Virus record (IMG/VR): IMGVR_UViG_3300044729_004368
Coordinates: 1-64,000 of that record
Source of the DNA: a virus
DNA length: 64,000 bases
Strand: one strand, 5' to 3'
Positions 34,355 to 42,622 of this stretch are shown here, in pieces (the first letter of the stretch is position 1; every line of letters begins with the position of its first letter). The notes under the pieces were generated by a model. That model did no database searches. It worked only from the letters and a program-made list of their open reading frames with translations, and was not told the origin of the DNA. Made by a program: the position numbers and the translations under genes.

Positions 34355-36535
34355 TTGGAAACCCAAGTTCGTACGCCTCAAACGGTTTTCATGCACCCAC
34401 AACGCTTGACAGTACCTCTATTTCAGCGTCCTTACGTGTGGAGCGAAGAGAATCAGTGGGAGCCCCTTTGGAATGATGTGATTCGCTTAACAGAGCGTGT
34501 TTTGAAGGCACCAACGTCCACGCATCAGCCGCACTTTATCGGCGCGGTTGTACTGCAACAGGTGCAAAACTCTGTCGGCACGATGCAGGAACGTACGATC
34601 ATCGATGGGCAACAGCGACTGACGACGCTGCAGCTATTGTTTGATGCTTTGCACGCTGAACTCATTGCGGTTGGTGCCACAGCTCCAGCGATGCGACTTG
34701 AAACGCTTGTCGTGAATGCAGCTCCCTTTTGTTCACAGCCGGAGGATCGATTCAAGGTTTGGCCAACCAATCGAGATCGCCCCGCTTTCAACGCTGTGAT
34801 GTCGGCCACGGAACCTGTCGACTACGATTCTGTCGGGTTTGGCGAGGAGCGGATGGTGCAAGCACATCGTTATTTCGCGGAACAGGCACGACAATGGCTG
34901 AAGGCTGATGGTTTGGAGTCGATTACAGCACGCTCTATGGCAATCGAAACCGTTATCCGCGATCTATTGCAGATGGTAGTTATCGATTTGGGCGTCGACG
35001 AGAATGCACAAGAGATATTCGAGACTCTAAATGCACGCGGAGCACAGTTGACCGCTGCCGACTTGATAAAAAACTTTGTCTTTCAACGGTTGCTGGATTC
35101 TGGTGCGGATGTGGAGACAGCTTATGTTCAAAACTGGAAAGATTTTGAGTCGGCATTTTGGGAAGCTGAAGTCAATGTTGGTCGAATGCGTTATCCGCGA
35201 TCATCCATTTATCTCAATCATTGGTTGATCGCACAAACTGGAGAGGAGGTTGTCGCTCGCGAAGTATTCACTCGGTTTAAACGTTACGCAATTGAATCAG
35301 GGCTGCCGATGCAGCAGCTTCTAAAGCAGATCAGTCGATCCGCAACGATATATCGAGTGTTTATTCTCGATGGATTGCAACCCACCGGCATGATTGACCG
35401 ATTAGGGCTTTTTTCGTACCGATCAAGTGTGTTGGAAAGCGAAGTCATCAAGCCTTTGGTCCTCAATCTTTTGGATCCAGAGAAATCAACCATCCCGAAA
35501 GAGCAACTTTTAAAGGCTTTGAGTGTGATTGAGAGCTGGATGGTTAGGCGAATGCTCGTCAGAGCTACAACCAAGAGCTACAGCCAGATTGTTGCGGAAC
35601 TGATTCGGCATTTGTCAAATCAAGATCGAACCAAAGTTGGTGACGCGATTGAAACCTTTTTCGCGGGCCAAACGAGTGAAAGCCGCTACTGGCCAGATGA
35701 CAACGAAGTACGAGAGGAGCTGAGAGTCCTGCCAGCGTATCGACGACTGGGGCGCGGTCGACTTCGAATGGTGATCGAAGCAATCGAAGACCATCTTCGA
35801 GGCTGGTGCGGTACGCAGGTTAGTTTCAACTTCGAGCGCGTGTTTCGCGGAAAATACGCAATTGAGCATGTAATGCCTCGAAAATGGCAAGTTCATTGGT
35901 CGTTACCTGAAGGCTCACGCTCCGAAGGCGAACGCGATGCACTAATTCACACGATTGGCAATTTGACTTTACTCACTTCACGACTCAATTCAAAAGTTTC
36001 GAACGGTCCGTGGGGCGGAGTTAGCGGAAAAATGCAGGGATTAAAGGCACATGATGTCCTTATGCTAAATCGTAAACTCCTAGAGTTTGCAGAGGCCGAT
36101 TGGAACGACTCAAAAATCCGAAGTCGTTCGGACTCTCTGGCGAAACTAATCGTAGAAATCTGGCCCACTCCGGATGGTCACAAATCGGCATTCACTGCAG
36201 AAAAAACAAGGCCACGATATCGCGTCGATCTAAGTGTGTTGTTAAGCGCAGGCTGCCTTCAAGTTGGCATGACACTGATTCCAAGGCAAAAGAAGTTCTC
36301 GCAGAAAGCAGCCACCTTGCTTGGGGACGGACGAGTCGATATTGACGGGACCGTTTGTGCAACTGCTTCTGAAGCAGCAAAAGCACTCACAGGTGTTGCC
36401 ACGAATGGCTGGTGGTTCTTTCTAGTAGAAAAGCAGGGCAAGAAATCACTTCGGGATGTTCGTGTTGAATACCTCGAGTCCATAGCAGCTGAAACGGATG
36501 AAGACGAGGGCGATGAAGACGATGATGACGAGTAG
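34355..36535 (+). CDS. DUF262-DUF1524 (GmrSD/BrxU-like) nuclease with RAMA domain
   Basis: The 726-residue protein joins a GmrS-like DUF262 domain (VPLFQRPYVW near 20, IDGQQRLTTLQLL near 83) and a GmrD-like DUF1524 HNH domain (IEHVMP near 503, then IGNLTLLTSRLN). The C-terminal region (about 630-715) has the VGMTLIP...GDGRVDIDG...SEAAKALTG...NGWWFF pattern of a RAMA domain, predicted to read modified bases, followed by an acidic tail. A TTG start with GGAG ten bases upstream is used; an ATG 36 bases later is the alternative. GmrSD enzymes cut modified phage DNA using NTPs. BrxU is a homologue encoded within a BREX locus. The gene is divergent from the BREX operon. Confidence 0.88.
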   Translation: METQVRTPQTVFMHPQRLTVPLFQRPYVWSEENQWEPLWNDVIRLTERVLKAPTSTHQPHFIGAVVLQQVQNSVGTMQERTIIDGQQRLTTLQLLFDALHAELIAVGATAPAMRLETLVVNAAPFCSQPEDRFKVWPTNRDRPAFNAVMSATEPVDYDSVGFGEERMVQAHRYFAEQARQWLKADGLESITARSMAIETVIRDLLQMVVIDLGVDENAQEIFETLNARGAQLTAADLIKNFVFQRLLDSGADVETAYVQNWKDFESAFWEAEVNVGRMRYPRSSIYLNHWLIAQTGEEVVAREVFTRFKRYAIESGLPMQQLLKQISRSATIYRVFILDGLQPTGMIDRLGLFSYRSSVLESEVIKPLVLNLLDPEKSTIPKEQLLKALSVIESWMVRRMLVRATTKSYSQIVAELIRHLSNQDRTKVGDAIETFFAGQTSESRYWPDDNEVREELRVLPAYRRLGRGRLRMVIEAIEDHLRGWCGTQVSFNFERVFRGKYAIEHVMPRKWQVHWSLPEGSRSEGERDALIHTIGNLTLLTSRLNSKVSNGPWGGVSGKMQGLKAHDVLMLNRKLLEFAEADWNDSKIRSRSDSLAKLIVEIWPTPDGHKSAFTAEKTRPRYRVDLSVLLSAGCLQVGMTLIPRQKKFSQKAATLLGDGRVDIDGTVCATASEAAKALTGVATNGWWFFLVEKQGKKSLRDVRVEYLESIAAETDEDEGDEDDDDE

Positions 36536-36654
36536 GTCATTCAGTCCGCACTGCCGAAAGCCGGGTAATCTACAGATGTTTTGCCAATCAAGGTACGAAT
36601 GTCCTTCAATTGAGATAGCAAGGATTCATCAGCATCATATTTATTTCACTTAGT

Positions 36655-36930
36655 CTACTTCTTAGCAAGGTTCCGATTAAGTCCCATTTCTCGACTCTGG
36701 AGCTTTCGTTACCATCGCCCTTCCATTGCCAAGATTTCATCGTGCGTTTGAGCTGACCCCGCAATCTCAAGTATTGAGACCTGGTAGTCACTTGGCTCGC
36801 GTGATTTCAATCCCTTGTTACCACCGTGATGGTTCGCGAAATATTGGAGCCATCTTCCATGGAATCCATCGGCCCCAGTCGCTGATCCGATGTACGGCTC
36901 TTTTGTTCTAGGGCAGGTCAATACAGTAAG
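36655..36930 (-). pseudogene. GIY-YIG nuclease with in-frame stop
   Basis: On the minus strand PYIGSATG..GRW..Y...HHGGNKGL...YQVSILEIA...DEILAMEGRW is a clear GIY-YIG C-terminal half. It is followed by TAA and then, in the same frame, RKLQSREMGLNRN ending at 36655. The family expects Lys where the stop lies, so a single A-to-T change of AAA would explain it. The N-terminal part is missing or unrecognisable, and the frame upstream runs antisense to the zinc-ribbon gene. It is most likely a relic. Confidence 0.65.
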
Positions 36931-36946
36931 GTAGAAAACGAAGCAT

Positions 36947-37132
36947 ATGAAAGTCGAGAACCAGAATAACGCTGGCCAAACCAATCCAGTCGTGAAAGTG
37001 GCGCAATCAGAGAAACAATGCCAGCCCGCTTGCCCTGTGTGCGGCGGATCGCTGATTGACATCCGCGCGAAGCTGCAATGCTCCAAGTGTCACAGGATTT
37101 GCGAGACTTGCTGCGAAGGTGGTCGTGGATAG
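36947..37132 (+). CDS. Small zinc-ribbon protein (planctomycete type)
   Basis: A 61-residue protein with ACPVCGG and LQCSKCHRICETCCEGGRG, that is two CxxC pairs plus extra cysteines. I recall short proteins with a CETCCEGG end from planctomycete genomes, but no function is assigned to them. The pattern argues that this strand, not the overlapping opposite frame, is coding. The gene stands alone between the GIY-YIG relic and csrA. Confidence 0.65.
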   Translation: MKVENQNNAGQTNPVVKVAQSEKQCQPACPVCGGSLIDIRAKLQCSKCHRICETCCEGGRG

Positions 37133-37156
37133 CCTCGACACAAACTACTTATGAGT

Positions 37157-37366
37157 CTAGCAAGCCACCAACAATCCATCTTCAACAACCAGCTCCACAA
37201 TTTGCGCCTTGGCTTGCTGCTCGGTTAACTCACCACGGAGGATTTTGACATTAGAGGGAGCAACAATGCCAAGCGAAATTCGGTTGCCAGAGATCTTGAC
37301 GACTTCGACAGTGATGTTGCCGTCGATAACTAGCTTATCACCAACTTTGCGACTTAGAACTAGCAT
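37157..37366 (-). CDS. csrA: Carbon storage regulator CsrA
   Basis: A 69-residue CsrA/RsmA RNA-binding protein: MLVLSRKVGDKLVID, VEVVKISGNRISLGIVAPSNVKILRGE, then a short helix. It binds GGA motifs in mRNA leaders as a dimer and represses or stabilises translation. The start at 37366 has AAGGAAG seven bases upstream; the longer frame to 37435 is not needed. CsrA genes occur both in host genomes and in phages. Its position at the distal end of the prophage late genes leaves either origin possible. Confidence 0.9.
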   Translation of the reverse strand: MLVLSRKVGDKLVIDGNITVEVVKISGNRISLGIVAPSNVKILRGELTEQQAKAQIVELVVEDGLLVAC

Positions 37367-37680
37367 TTTGAGTCTTCCTTGAGTTCGATTGCTGCGGCAG
37401 TGCGGGAATCGTTGGTCTGCCGCGTCCCAACACATTCATTATCAGTTGAGCCTGTGACAACTTAGGTCACTGCGGTAGGGTAAATCGAGAATAAACTGCT
37501 CTCGGGCGATGAATCCTTGGATTGAAAAGTAACCAACGAAGCCTTCGGGCCCAAACGCAGGGTCAGCAGGATCAAACGGCGAGAGGCAATCGCTGCGGTT
37601 GCCCTTGCCCTTGTCTAGATAGAGAACATTCCCTCGCGCCTAACATACTGGCCAGAGTTTGGAAACGTGATCGATCGCAA
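37367..37680. other. Gap with a start-less open frame on the minus strand
   Basis: No complete gene. On the minus strand a frame of about 60 codons is open from near 37640 to 37447. It reads protein-like (for example CLSPFDPADPAFGPEGFVGYF), but no usable start codon follows the upstream stop. It may be the 3' relic of a gene. Confidence 0.3.
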
Positions 37681-38187
37681 CTATCGCCGACTATTACTCG
37701 CTGATCCCGTCGACCGCCCAGAACTATCTCTGAATGTTGTTCGATTACTATGGTTGCTCGCAGATCCAGTCGACCGTCCACTTGCATCGCGAAATGTCGT
37801 TTGATTGCGAGACTGACTTGCTGAGCCTAAGCTGCTGTTACTCGATGATCGAAATGTCGTACGATCACGGTTCGTACTCGCAGTCTCAATCGTTCTGCCG
37901 CTGGCGTCGCGGATCGTTATTCGGCTTCCTGAGGTATCAGCTGATCCAACCGTTCGACCAGAACTATCGCGGAATGTGGTTTTACCGCCTGATTGTGTTG
38001 CCGAGCCTTGCGTCCGACCGGATGCATCACGGAAGGTGGTTCGATCACCAATTTGGCTACCGATGCCGGAGTACCACTGAATAATGGGCCATTGTTGTTT
38101 GCTTCGATTGTCGTCAGATTGAGCTCGAAAGTTGTCACTAAAACCAATCGAAATAATCAGACATAATACGAACAAACAGCGGGTAAG
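37681..38187 (-). CDS. Exported repeat protein (DASGR repeats)
   Basis: The start at 38187 gives a 168-residue protein with a signal peptide (MLTRCLFVLCLIISIGFSDNFRA) and an AGGGA ribosome binding site. The mature part has six 20-residue repeats of the form RTTFRDASGRTxGSAxxxx; the fourth is degenerate. Repeats of this type occur in phage and enterobacterial proteins of unknown role, and they suggest a beta-solenoid or beta-layer surface protein. It is the last gene in the direction of the prophage late genes. Confidence 0.65.
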   Translation of the reverse strand, partial: LTRCLFVLCLIISIGFSDNFRAQSDDNRSKQQWPIIQWYSGIGSQIGDRTTFRDASGRTQGSATQSGGKTTFRDSSGRTVGSADTSGSRITIRDASGRTIETASTNRDRTTFRSSSNSSLGSASQSRNQTTFRDASGRSTGSASNHSNRTTFRDSSGRSTGSASNSRR

Positions 38188-38346
38188 CATTTTGACAATT
38201 CCCTGCGAGCGAGCGATAGAAAACATTGATTCAGACCCAATTACAATCCTGGCATGGACTCGGGACACGTTTGGTCACATCATTCCCGATTTAAGTGACG
38301 CAAATTCAGTGCCGGCCTTCGCTCTTTATCGTAGACATTGCCATTT

Positions 38347-39009
38347 CTAACGCTTTCGATTGGTTGCAATTGGAATAACAGAGTCCAGGATCTTCTTGGG
38401 CTCGTTGAGACCGTACACGGATCGCATGATCGAGAGGCCTATTTCGGTGTCCCGCTCGCCCCAGTTCTGAGGGTGACGCAAGTGTAGTAGGCCAGGCCTT
38501 GTCTTCGCCTTGATTCGAAATCGCTCCGTCATCATGTGCCATACTATCCAATAGTCCCAGACGGATACTCCGATTACAAACCCCACATCGGGAATCAGGT
38601 CCATCACCTCCTCTGTGATCAGGAACGCATCGATTCCATATAGGTTCATCATCTTTGGCTGTCCAGGTCCGTCGAAGTCGTAACGAATGCCAACGTTAAA
38701 TTGCCCTCTTTCCGTTTCCCAGTCTGCTTGGAAGTTCTCGTGACTGGAGTCTATCTTGATGTCACTGTTGATCAATAGGCCAGGGCCTTGGTCAATCATC
38801 GCTTTGATGCGTACGCGGTTGGGTAGACGATAGATCTCGTTACCAGTTTTATCAGTCTCAATGAAATGGACATCTGGAAAATGGGGTGTCAGCTCTTCAA
38901 TGTCAGCGGCTGATTGTACGGCTGTTATCTCGCCGTACTGTTGCCAAGTCTTGAGGCAATACTGTTGGCGCTCGATGCGGTGACGACTGAGGGAAGTGAT
39001 GAATTTCAC
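38347..39009 (-). CDS. Glycosyltransferase-like protein
   Basis: A GTG at 39009, overlapping the previous stop (GTGA), gives a 220-residue protein that starts with a natural first strand, KFITSLSRHRIERQQYCLKTW. Features of a GT-A-like fold include GLLINSDIKI (a D-x-D-like metal site) and a later WDYWIVWHM segment. It has no signal peptide. It is paired with the upstream 279-residue glycosyltransferase-like gene. The sugar and acceptor are unknown; a phage virion protein or host surface polymer are both possible. Confidence 0.6.
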   Translation of the reverse strand: MKFITSLSRHRIERQQYCLKTWQQYGEITAVQSAADIEELTPHFPDVHFIETDKTGNEIYRLPNRVRIKAMIDQGPGLLINSDIKIDSSHENFQADWETERGQFNVGIRYDFDGPGQPKMMNLYGIDAFLITEEVMDLIPDVGFVIGVSVWDYWIVWHMMTERFRIKAKTRPGLLHLRHPQNWGERDTEIGLSIMRSVYGLNEPKKILDSVIPIATNRKR

Positions 39010-39845
39010 TGGTAGACCTGATCCCAAAGTGGTTTTTCAAAGTCAGCGCATCGATAACAATTGCGACGACCAGTGTTGTCGCCGTGTGAAATTGTTGAAT
39101 ACCTCGCCACATGATGGACGGGTGACGGATCCACAAAGTACATCGCAAGGCCAAGTCGATTGACGGCCTTGCCGATCGCGGTATCGCTATTGGCGATCAA
39201 GTGAGGATGGAGCCTACGATTCTCGATGACTGACTTTGCACCTGACTTTGGCTTGGCACCGAGCCAGTATTTACATGCGGGTGTTTCGAGAACCTGCGAT
39301 AGAACGGAACGATTCCAAAGCAGAGCGCACGCGCCCCATAGGCTGTTGGTAACAATGCGATTGATGCCGGTCGGGCGCAACTGACCAGACTTTTGAATCG
39401 AGTAATGCTTGGGTGTGTAGAGTGATACGAACCCACAGTTGGACGGCCAGGACATTGCATCCACGAACGTTTTACTATCCGGATGAAATAGCGAATCATC
39501 TTGAACGGTCATGATGTAGTCAGTGCTCGAGTGCTCAAGACACCAGCGGCAGGAACGAAGCCAATTGTGCCAAATTCCAAGCTTCGTTGCGTTTTGAATC
39601 GTTTGATAGTCCGTCTCAGTCGCTCCCGGCTCCGCAAAGACTATTGGCGTCCAGCCGCAGGATTCGATGGATGCGAGACAGTAGGCAAGTGTGCAGTCTT
39701 TGCGGGGGGCGGTTGTCACTGCGACCGTGAGTTCTTTATTGCTTTTTTGATGAGCAGCTTCACTGCTGGTTCGAAGAAGGGAACCTTGTGGATTCTTGCC
39801 GAGTGTTTCAGCCATCGAACTATCGTATCCATTCTCTGTTCGCAT
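39006..39845 (-). CDS. GT-A glycosyltransferase-like protein
   Basis: 279 residues. ELTVAVTTAPRKDCTLAYCLASIESCGW and PIVFAEPGA form the usual first strands of a GT-A fold. DYIMTVQDDSLFHPD holds the metal-binding acidic motif, and WGACALLWNR is typical of the acceptor side. Three Cys and several His near the C-terminus (VHHVARYS...RNCYRC) are unusual. It starts inside the upstream gene (overlap about 130 bases) with a GGGGG ribosome binding site; a later ATG at 39815 is possible. It probably modifies a phage protein or the host envelope. Confidence 0.7.
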   Translation of the reverse strand: MRTENGYDSSMAETLGKNPQGSLLRTSSEAAHQKSNKELTVAVTTAPRKDCTLAYCLASIESCGWTPIVFAEPGATETDYQTIQNATKLGIWHNWLRSCRWCLEHSSTDYIMTVQDDSLFHPDSKTFVDAMSWPSNCGFVSLYTPKHYSIQKSGQLRPTGINRIVTNSLWGACALLWNRSVLSQVLETPACKYWLGAKPKSGAKSVIENRRLHPHLIANSDTAIGKAVNRLGLAMYFVDPSPVHHVARYSTISHGDNTGRRNCYRCADFEKPLWDQVYQ

Positions 39846-40117
39846 TTATCTGGCCCCCATGCGTTCATCTTCTTGATTCGTGTCGCGCATTTACACTTCT
39901 TCTTGTCAGGAGAATAGAACCAGGAAATCAGCTTCTTTAGTTCCGTGCCTGGCAAACCATGCTCAACAGTGTATTTGTTTTTCAGAAGCATGTAGTTATC
40001 GTTACTGATGTAGACAAACTCCATGTCTTCTGATTCAACATGAGAATAAACATCTTCTAAGTATCCCTGCGGTCTATCCTTGGCTGCTTCTACCAATAAG
40101 CTCTTTCTAACTTTCAT
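39716..40117 (-). CDS. Unrecognised small basic protein of the prophage
   Basis: A 133-residue lysine-rich protein (MKVRKSLLVEAAKDRPQGYLEDVYSHVESED...). The ATG at 40117 overlaps the previous stop (ATGA). It has no recognisable domain; CATRIKKMNAWGPDKCEQRM suggests a compact Cys-containing fold. The position between the Ser-rich tail protein and the glycosyltransferases suggests a partner of either. Confidence 0.5.
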   Translation of the reverse strand: MKVRKSLLVEAAKDRPQGYLEDVYSHVESEDMEFVYISNDNYMLLKNKYTVEHGLPGTELKKLISWFYSPDKKKCKCATRIKKMNAWGPDKCEQRMDTIVRWLKHSARIHKVPFFEPAVKLLIKKAIKNSRSQ

Positions 40118-40920
40118 GGTGGTGGACCTTCTCCATCGGGGCAACAGTCAGGGTGCGGGTTTGCATCTGAGTACCCATTCACATACTCAAAACAGGCAGT
40201 TAAACCTTTATCGTCTGCTAATTCTCTAGCTGTCTTATTTTGATACCAAATATAGTTAGCGAAATCGGTATTACCGAAATAACAATCACTTGGTGGGGTG
40301 TCTGCACATATGGCCCAGAAAGAATGGTCTTGTCGTTCGAAACATCCATAAGCTGTAGCTATTAGCACGGCAGGAGGAGTAGGGTTTGAACATAACCCAC
40401 TAGGAGCTTCTTGGAATACAGCAATATACAGGTTGGGGCACCAACTAGAACTAGAACTAGAACTAGAACTAGACGAAGGATTGCTAGAGGACGGATTACT
40501 GGACGATGGATTGCTAGAGCTAGGGTTGCTAGATGACGGGTTGCTGGATGAAGGATTACTGGATGAAGGGTTACTCGATGATGTGTTACTCGATGAAGGG
40601 TTACTAGACGAAGGATTACTAGACGAAGGATTACTAGACGATGGGTTGCTGGATGAAGGGTTACTGGATGATGGGCTGCTTGAGGAAGGATTACTCGATG
40701 ATGAGTTACTCGATGATGAGTTACTCGATGATGAGTTACTCGATGATGGGTTACTCGATGATGGGTTACTTGACGACGGATTACTCGACGATGGATTGCT
40801 AGATGATGAGCTAGGTGTGGATGAGCTACTTGACGAACTTGGATTCGAGCTGGATGATGAACTAGACACCGATGAGCTAGAGGAACTTGTCTCAACGCAG
40901 CAGCAAGGATGACCGGTCAT
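40114..40920 (-). CDS. Prophage protein with Ser-Asn-Pro minisatellite
   Basis: The start at 40920 overlaps the previous stop (ATGA). The 268-residue protein has a short Cys-rich start (MTGHPCCCVET), then a low-complexity region of about 150 residues made of serine runs and SSSNP pentapeptides. A C-terminal globular domain follows, with six or more cysteines. The repeat is coded by about 22 15-bp units, which can change number by slippage. The architecture fits a flexible stalk with a terminal head, such as a tail-tip or receptor-binding part. Two glycosyltransferase-like genes follow, and the serines could be their target; this is inference. Confidence 0.65.
   Translation of the reverse strand: MTGHPCCCVETSSSSSSVSSSSSSSNPSSSSSSSTPSSSSSNPSSSNPSSSNPSSSNPSSSNSSSSNSSSSNSSSSNPSSSSPSSSNPSSSNPSSSNPSSSNPSSSNPSSSNTSSSNPSSSNPSSSNPSSSNPSSSNPSSSNPSSSNPSSSSSSSSSSSWCPNLYIAVFQEAPSGLCSNPTPPAVLIATAYGCFERQDHSFWAICADTPPSDCYFGNTDFANYIWYQNKTARELADDKGLTACFEYVNGYSDANPHPDCCPDGEGPPP
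40443..40800. repeat. 15-bp minisatellite with 6-bp tandem end
   Basis: About 22 units close to GGATTACTCGATGAT on the plus strand, preceded by several GAACTA hexamers (40443-40472). The units differ at a few positions, mostly silent. The unit length is a multiple of three, so expansions keep the frame. Confidence 0.85.
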
Positions 40921-41795
40921 GAACACGTTCCTCCCAAAGTCCATACGCCAGGAATTGCCGCGCAATCTGCTTCCGTCGTCATTGAACATGCAGGATTGCC
41001 TGTCGGATCGCTGTAGGCGCAGCTTCCAAGCGGAGCACTTGGAGCAACTTCGTTTTGTTCACATGCGGCTTGAATCACAAAATGTCGTCCGCTACACGTT
41101 CTTGTGGCGAGTCCAGAGTTTCCAAGTCCGATTTGGTCCGCGAATATCCCTAACGGATCTTCCACAATCCCTACCATGTCCGATGCTGCCGCTTCCATTA
41201 ACGTAAAACGAGCAACCGCAAGACCATCGTCTGACCAATCACTCAGCATGACGAATTTCTCGAGCCTCTCACCACATGCTGTGTTGCCAATCCGGACGAT
41301 CGCCCATTGGCTCCCAGTGCCCCCTGCACGCCATAGGATTTGAGCGTTACCAGTCGAATCACTTACCCTCAGCTCTGTGAAATCGGGATCAACCGCATCC
41401 GCGAATCGATTCAGGTCTATCTCAGCAGCGACGTTGATTTTGCAGGCTGCAACTCCCGCAACGATGGCGGTTGTAATCTCACCGGCCGCAACCGGCGACT
41501 GTAGGACACCCCAGCAACCAGGCAATGGCGGTACGATCCGAAACGCGATGTTTCGAACGAATTCCATTTCGTTGTCGGTTGGTAGAATCACGGGTTCCCC
41601 GAGACCTACGATTCCACAGTGCTCGAGCGGACCTGCTGTAGCGTTAAGCACCTTCACAATTGCGGGGCTACGATAGGTGCTTTGCATTGCCTCCGCTTGA
41701 AACAATACGCCCCCGTTGCGAAACTTGTCGACCACGCGTTGCATGTCCGTCCAGTCGCGGGCGCTAATTGCAAGTGGATCTCCGCGCTGTGGCAT
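40917..41795 (-). CDS. Prophage tail-region protein, unrecognised
   Basis: A 292-residue protein. No domain is recognised beyond a beta-rich pattern with a cysteine-rich C-terminus (CAYSDPTGNPACSMTTEADCAAIPGVWTLGGTCS), which recalls small disulphide-rich modules on extracellular or virion-surface proteins. It overlaps the upstream gene and is coupled to the Ser-rich protein downstream. A tail-tip or adhesin component is likely from its place after the tape measure. Confidence 0.55.
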   Translation of the reverse strand: MPQRGDPLAISARDWTDMQRVVDKFRNGGVLFQAEAMQSTYRSPAIVKVLNATAGPLEHCGIVGLGEPVILPTDNEMEFVRNIAFRIVPPLPGCWGVLQSPVAAGEITTAIVAGVAACKINVAAEIDLNRFADAVDPDFTELRVSDSTGNAQILWRAGGTGSQWAIVRIGNTACGERLEKFVMLSDWSDDGLAVARFTLMEAAASDMVGIVEDPLGIFADQIGLGNSGLATRTCSGRHFVIQAACEQNEVAPSAPLGSCAYSDPTGNPACSMTTEADCAAIPGVWTLGGTCS

Positions 41796-42622
41796 TATGC
41801 ACCCAACCCCAACAAGCTAAAGTCAGCTCGTTCGTAGACTCTTTCCACGTAAGCGCCTCGAGGTCGACGAACGATACGATGCGCGACAGAATCGACTTGG
41901 TCATCGTAGTACAACCACATGTAATCCCAACCCTGTTTGTTGAGCACGGTGATGCTCGGCGTAAACACAATCGACGCAATGTTCGGACTGGCAGCGAAGT
42001 TGTAATTGATTTCAAAATCCTCGCGCCCACGGCGCTGCCCCGTGGAGCCAAGGAACAGCACCTCCCCCGCAGCAAAACTCTTAAACGTTGCGTTGTTGAC
42101 CTTTCCAGTCATTTGAAAGAGCGTGTTTCTGTACGATGCGTTAACAAAGATTCTCGGAATGAAGTGAGTTTCCGAGAATTTGTAAGCAGGGATCGTAATA
42201 TCCACACCATCAACCCTGTCATCGCTAACTCCAATTGCCCCTTGGAAATCAGGAGCCAACGTTCCAAAGCGATTGGTCCCAAAACTCTGTGTGACATGCA
42301 CTGTCCCGCCCGTCGTGTCGAAGGATTCGGCCGATTGATTGCGAATTTTGTAATTCACATGTGCCAGCCACACACCGCCACCCTGTGGATCGAGAGTGTA
42401 ACTGTCCGCATCCAGGCCGTCGAACAAAGCTGGCGCAGTATCCTCAAGCTTACCGGCAATTCTCGATTCATCGTCGCTTCGCCACAGGCTGAAGTGGAGC
42501 GTTATCGATGGGTCCCGGCTGTTATTCACAGGCCGTGAGTCGAAGCGCTCGACACAGACTATCTCGTCGTCACCGGGTCCCGACAATCCTGGCCATAGAG
42601 GTGACTCTTTGGGAATCGTCAT
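41795..42622 (-). CDS. Prophage tail protein downstream of tape measure
   Basis: The ATG at 42622 overlaps the tape-measure stop (ATATGA), giving 275 residues. It is beta-rich without a known motif (GGGVWLAHVNYKIRNQSAES, YNFAASPNIASIVFTPSITVLNKQGWDYMWLYYDD). In siphophages this slot encodes the distal tail protein or hub. I infer a distal-tail-like role from order only. Confidence 0.55.
   Translation of the reverse strand: MTIPKESPLWPGLSGPGDDEIVCVERFDSRPVNNSRDPSITLHFSLWRSDDESRIAGKLEDTAPALFDGLDADSYTLDPQGGGVWLAHVNYKIRNQSAESFDTTGGTVHVTQSFGTNRFGTLAPDFQGAIGVSDDRVDGVDITIPAYKFSETHFIPRIFVNASYRNTLFQMTGKVNNATFKSFAAGEVLFLGSTGQRRGREDFEINYNFAASPNIASIVFTPSITVLNKQGWDYMWLYYDDQVDSVAHRIVRRPRGAYVERVYERADFSLLGLGA

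Noticed and set aside
36931-37086. N-terminal extension of the GIY-YIG frame to 37086
   Set aside because: This part reads as antisense of the cysteine-rich zinc-ribbon gene and does not fit GIY-YIG proteins.
37522-37787. Short frames on both strands between csrA and the repeat protein
   Set aside because: No initiation signals or recognisable motifs. One start-less minus frame is noted separately as a possible relic.
40443-40800. Possible CRISPR array
   Set aside because: The 15-bp units are directly joined with no spacers, lie in a coding frame, and no cas gene is near.
40433-40912. 159-codon plus-strand frame rich in Leu-Leu-Asp-Glu
   Set aside because: It is the antisense reading of the 15-bp minisatellite. 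The minus-strand frame has flanking globular parts and coupled neighbours.
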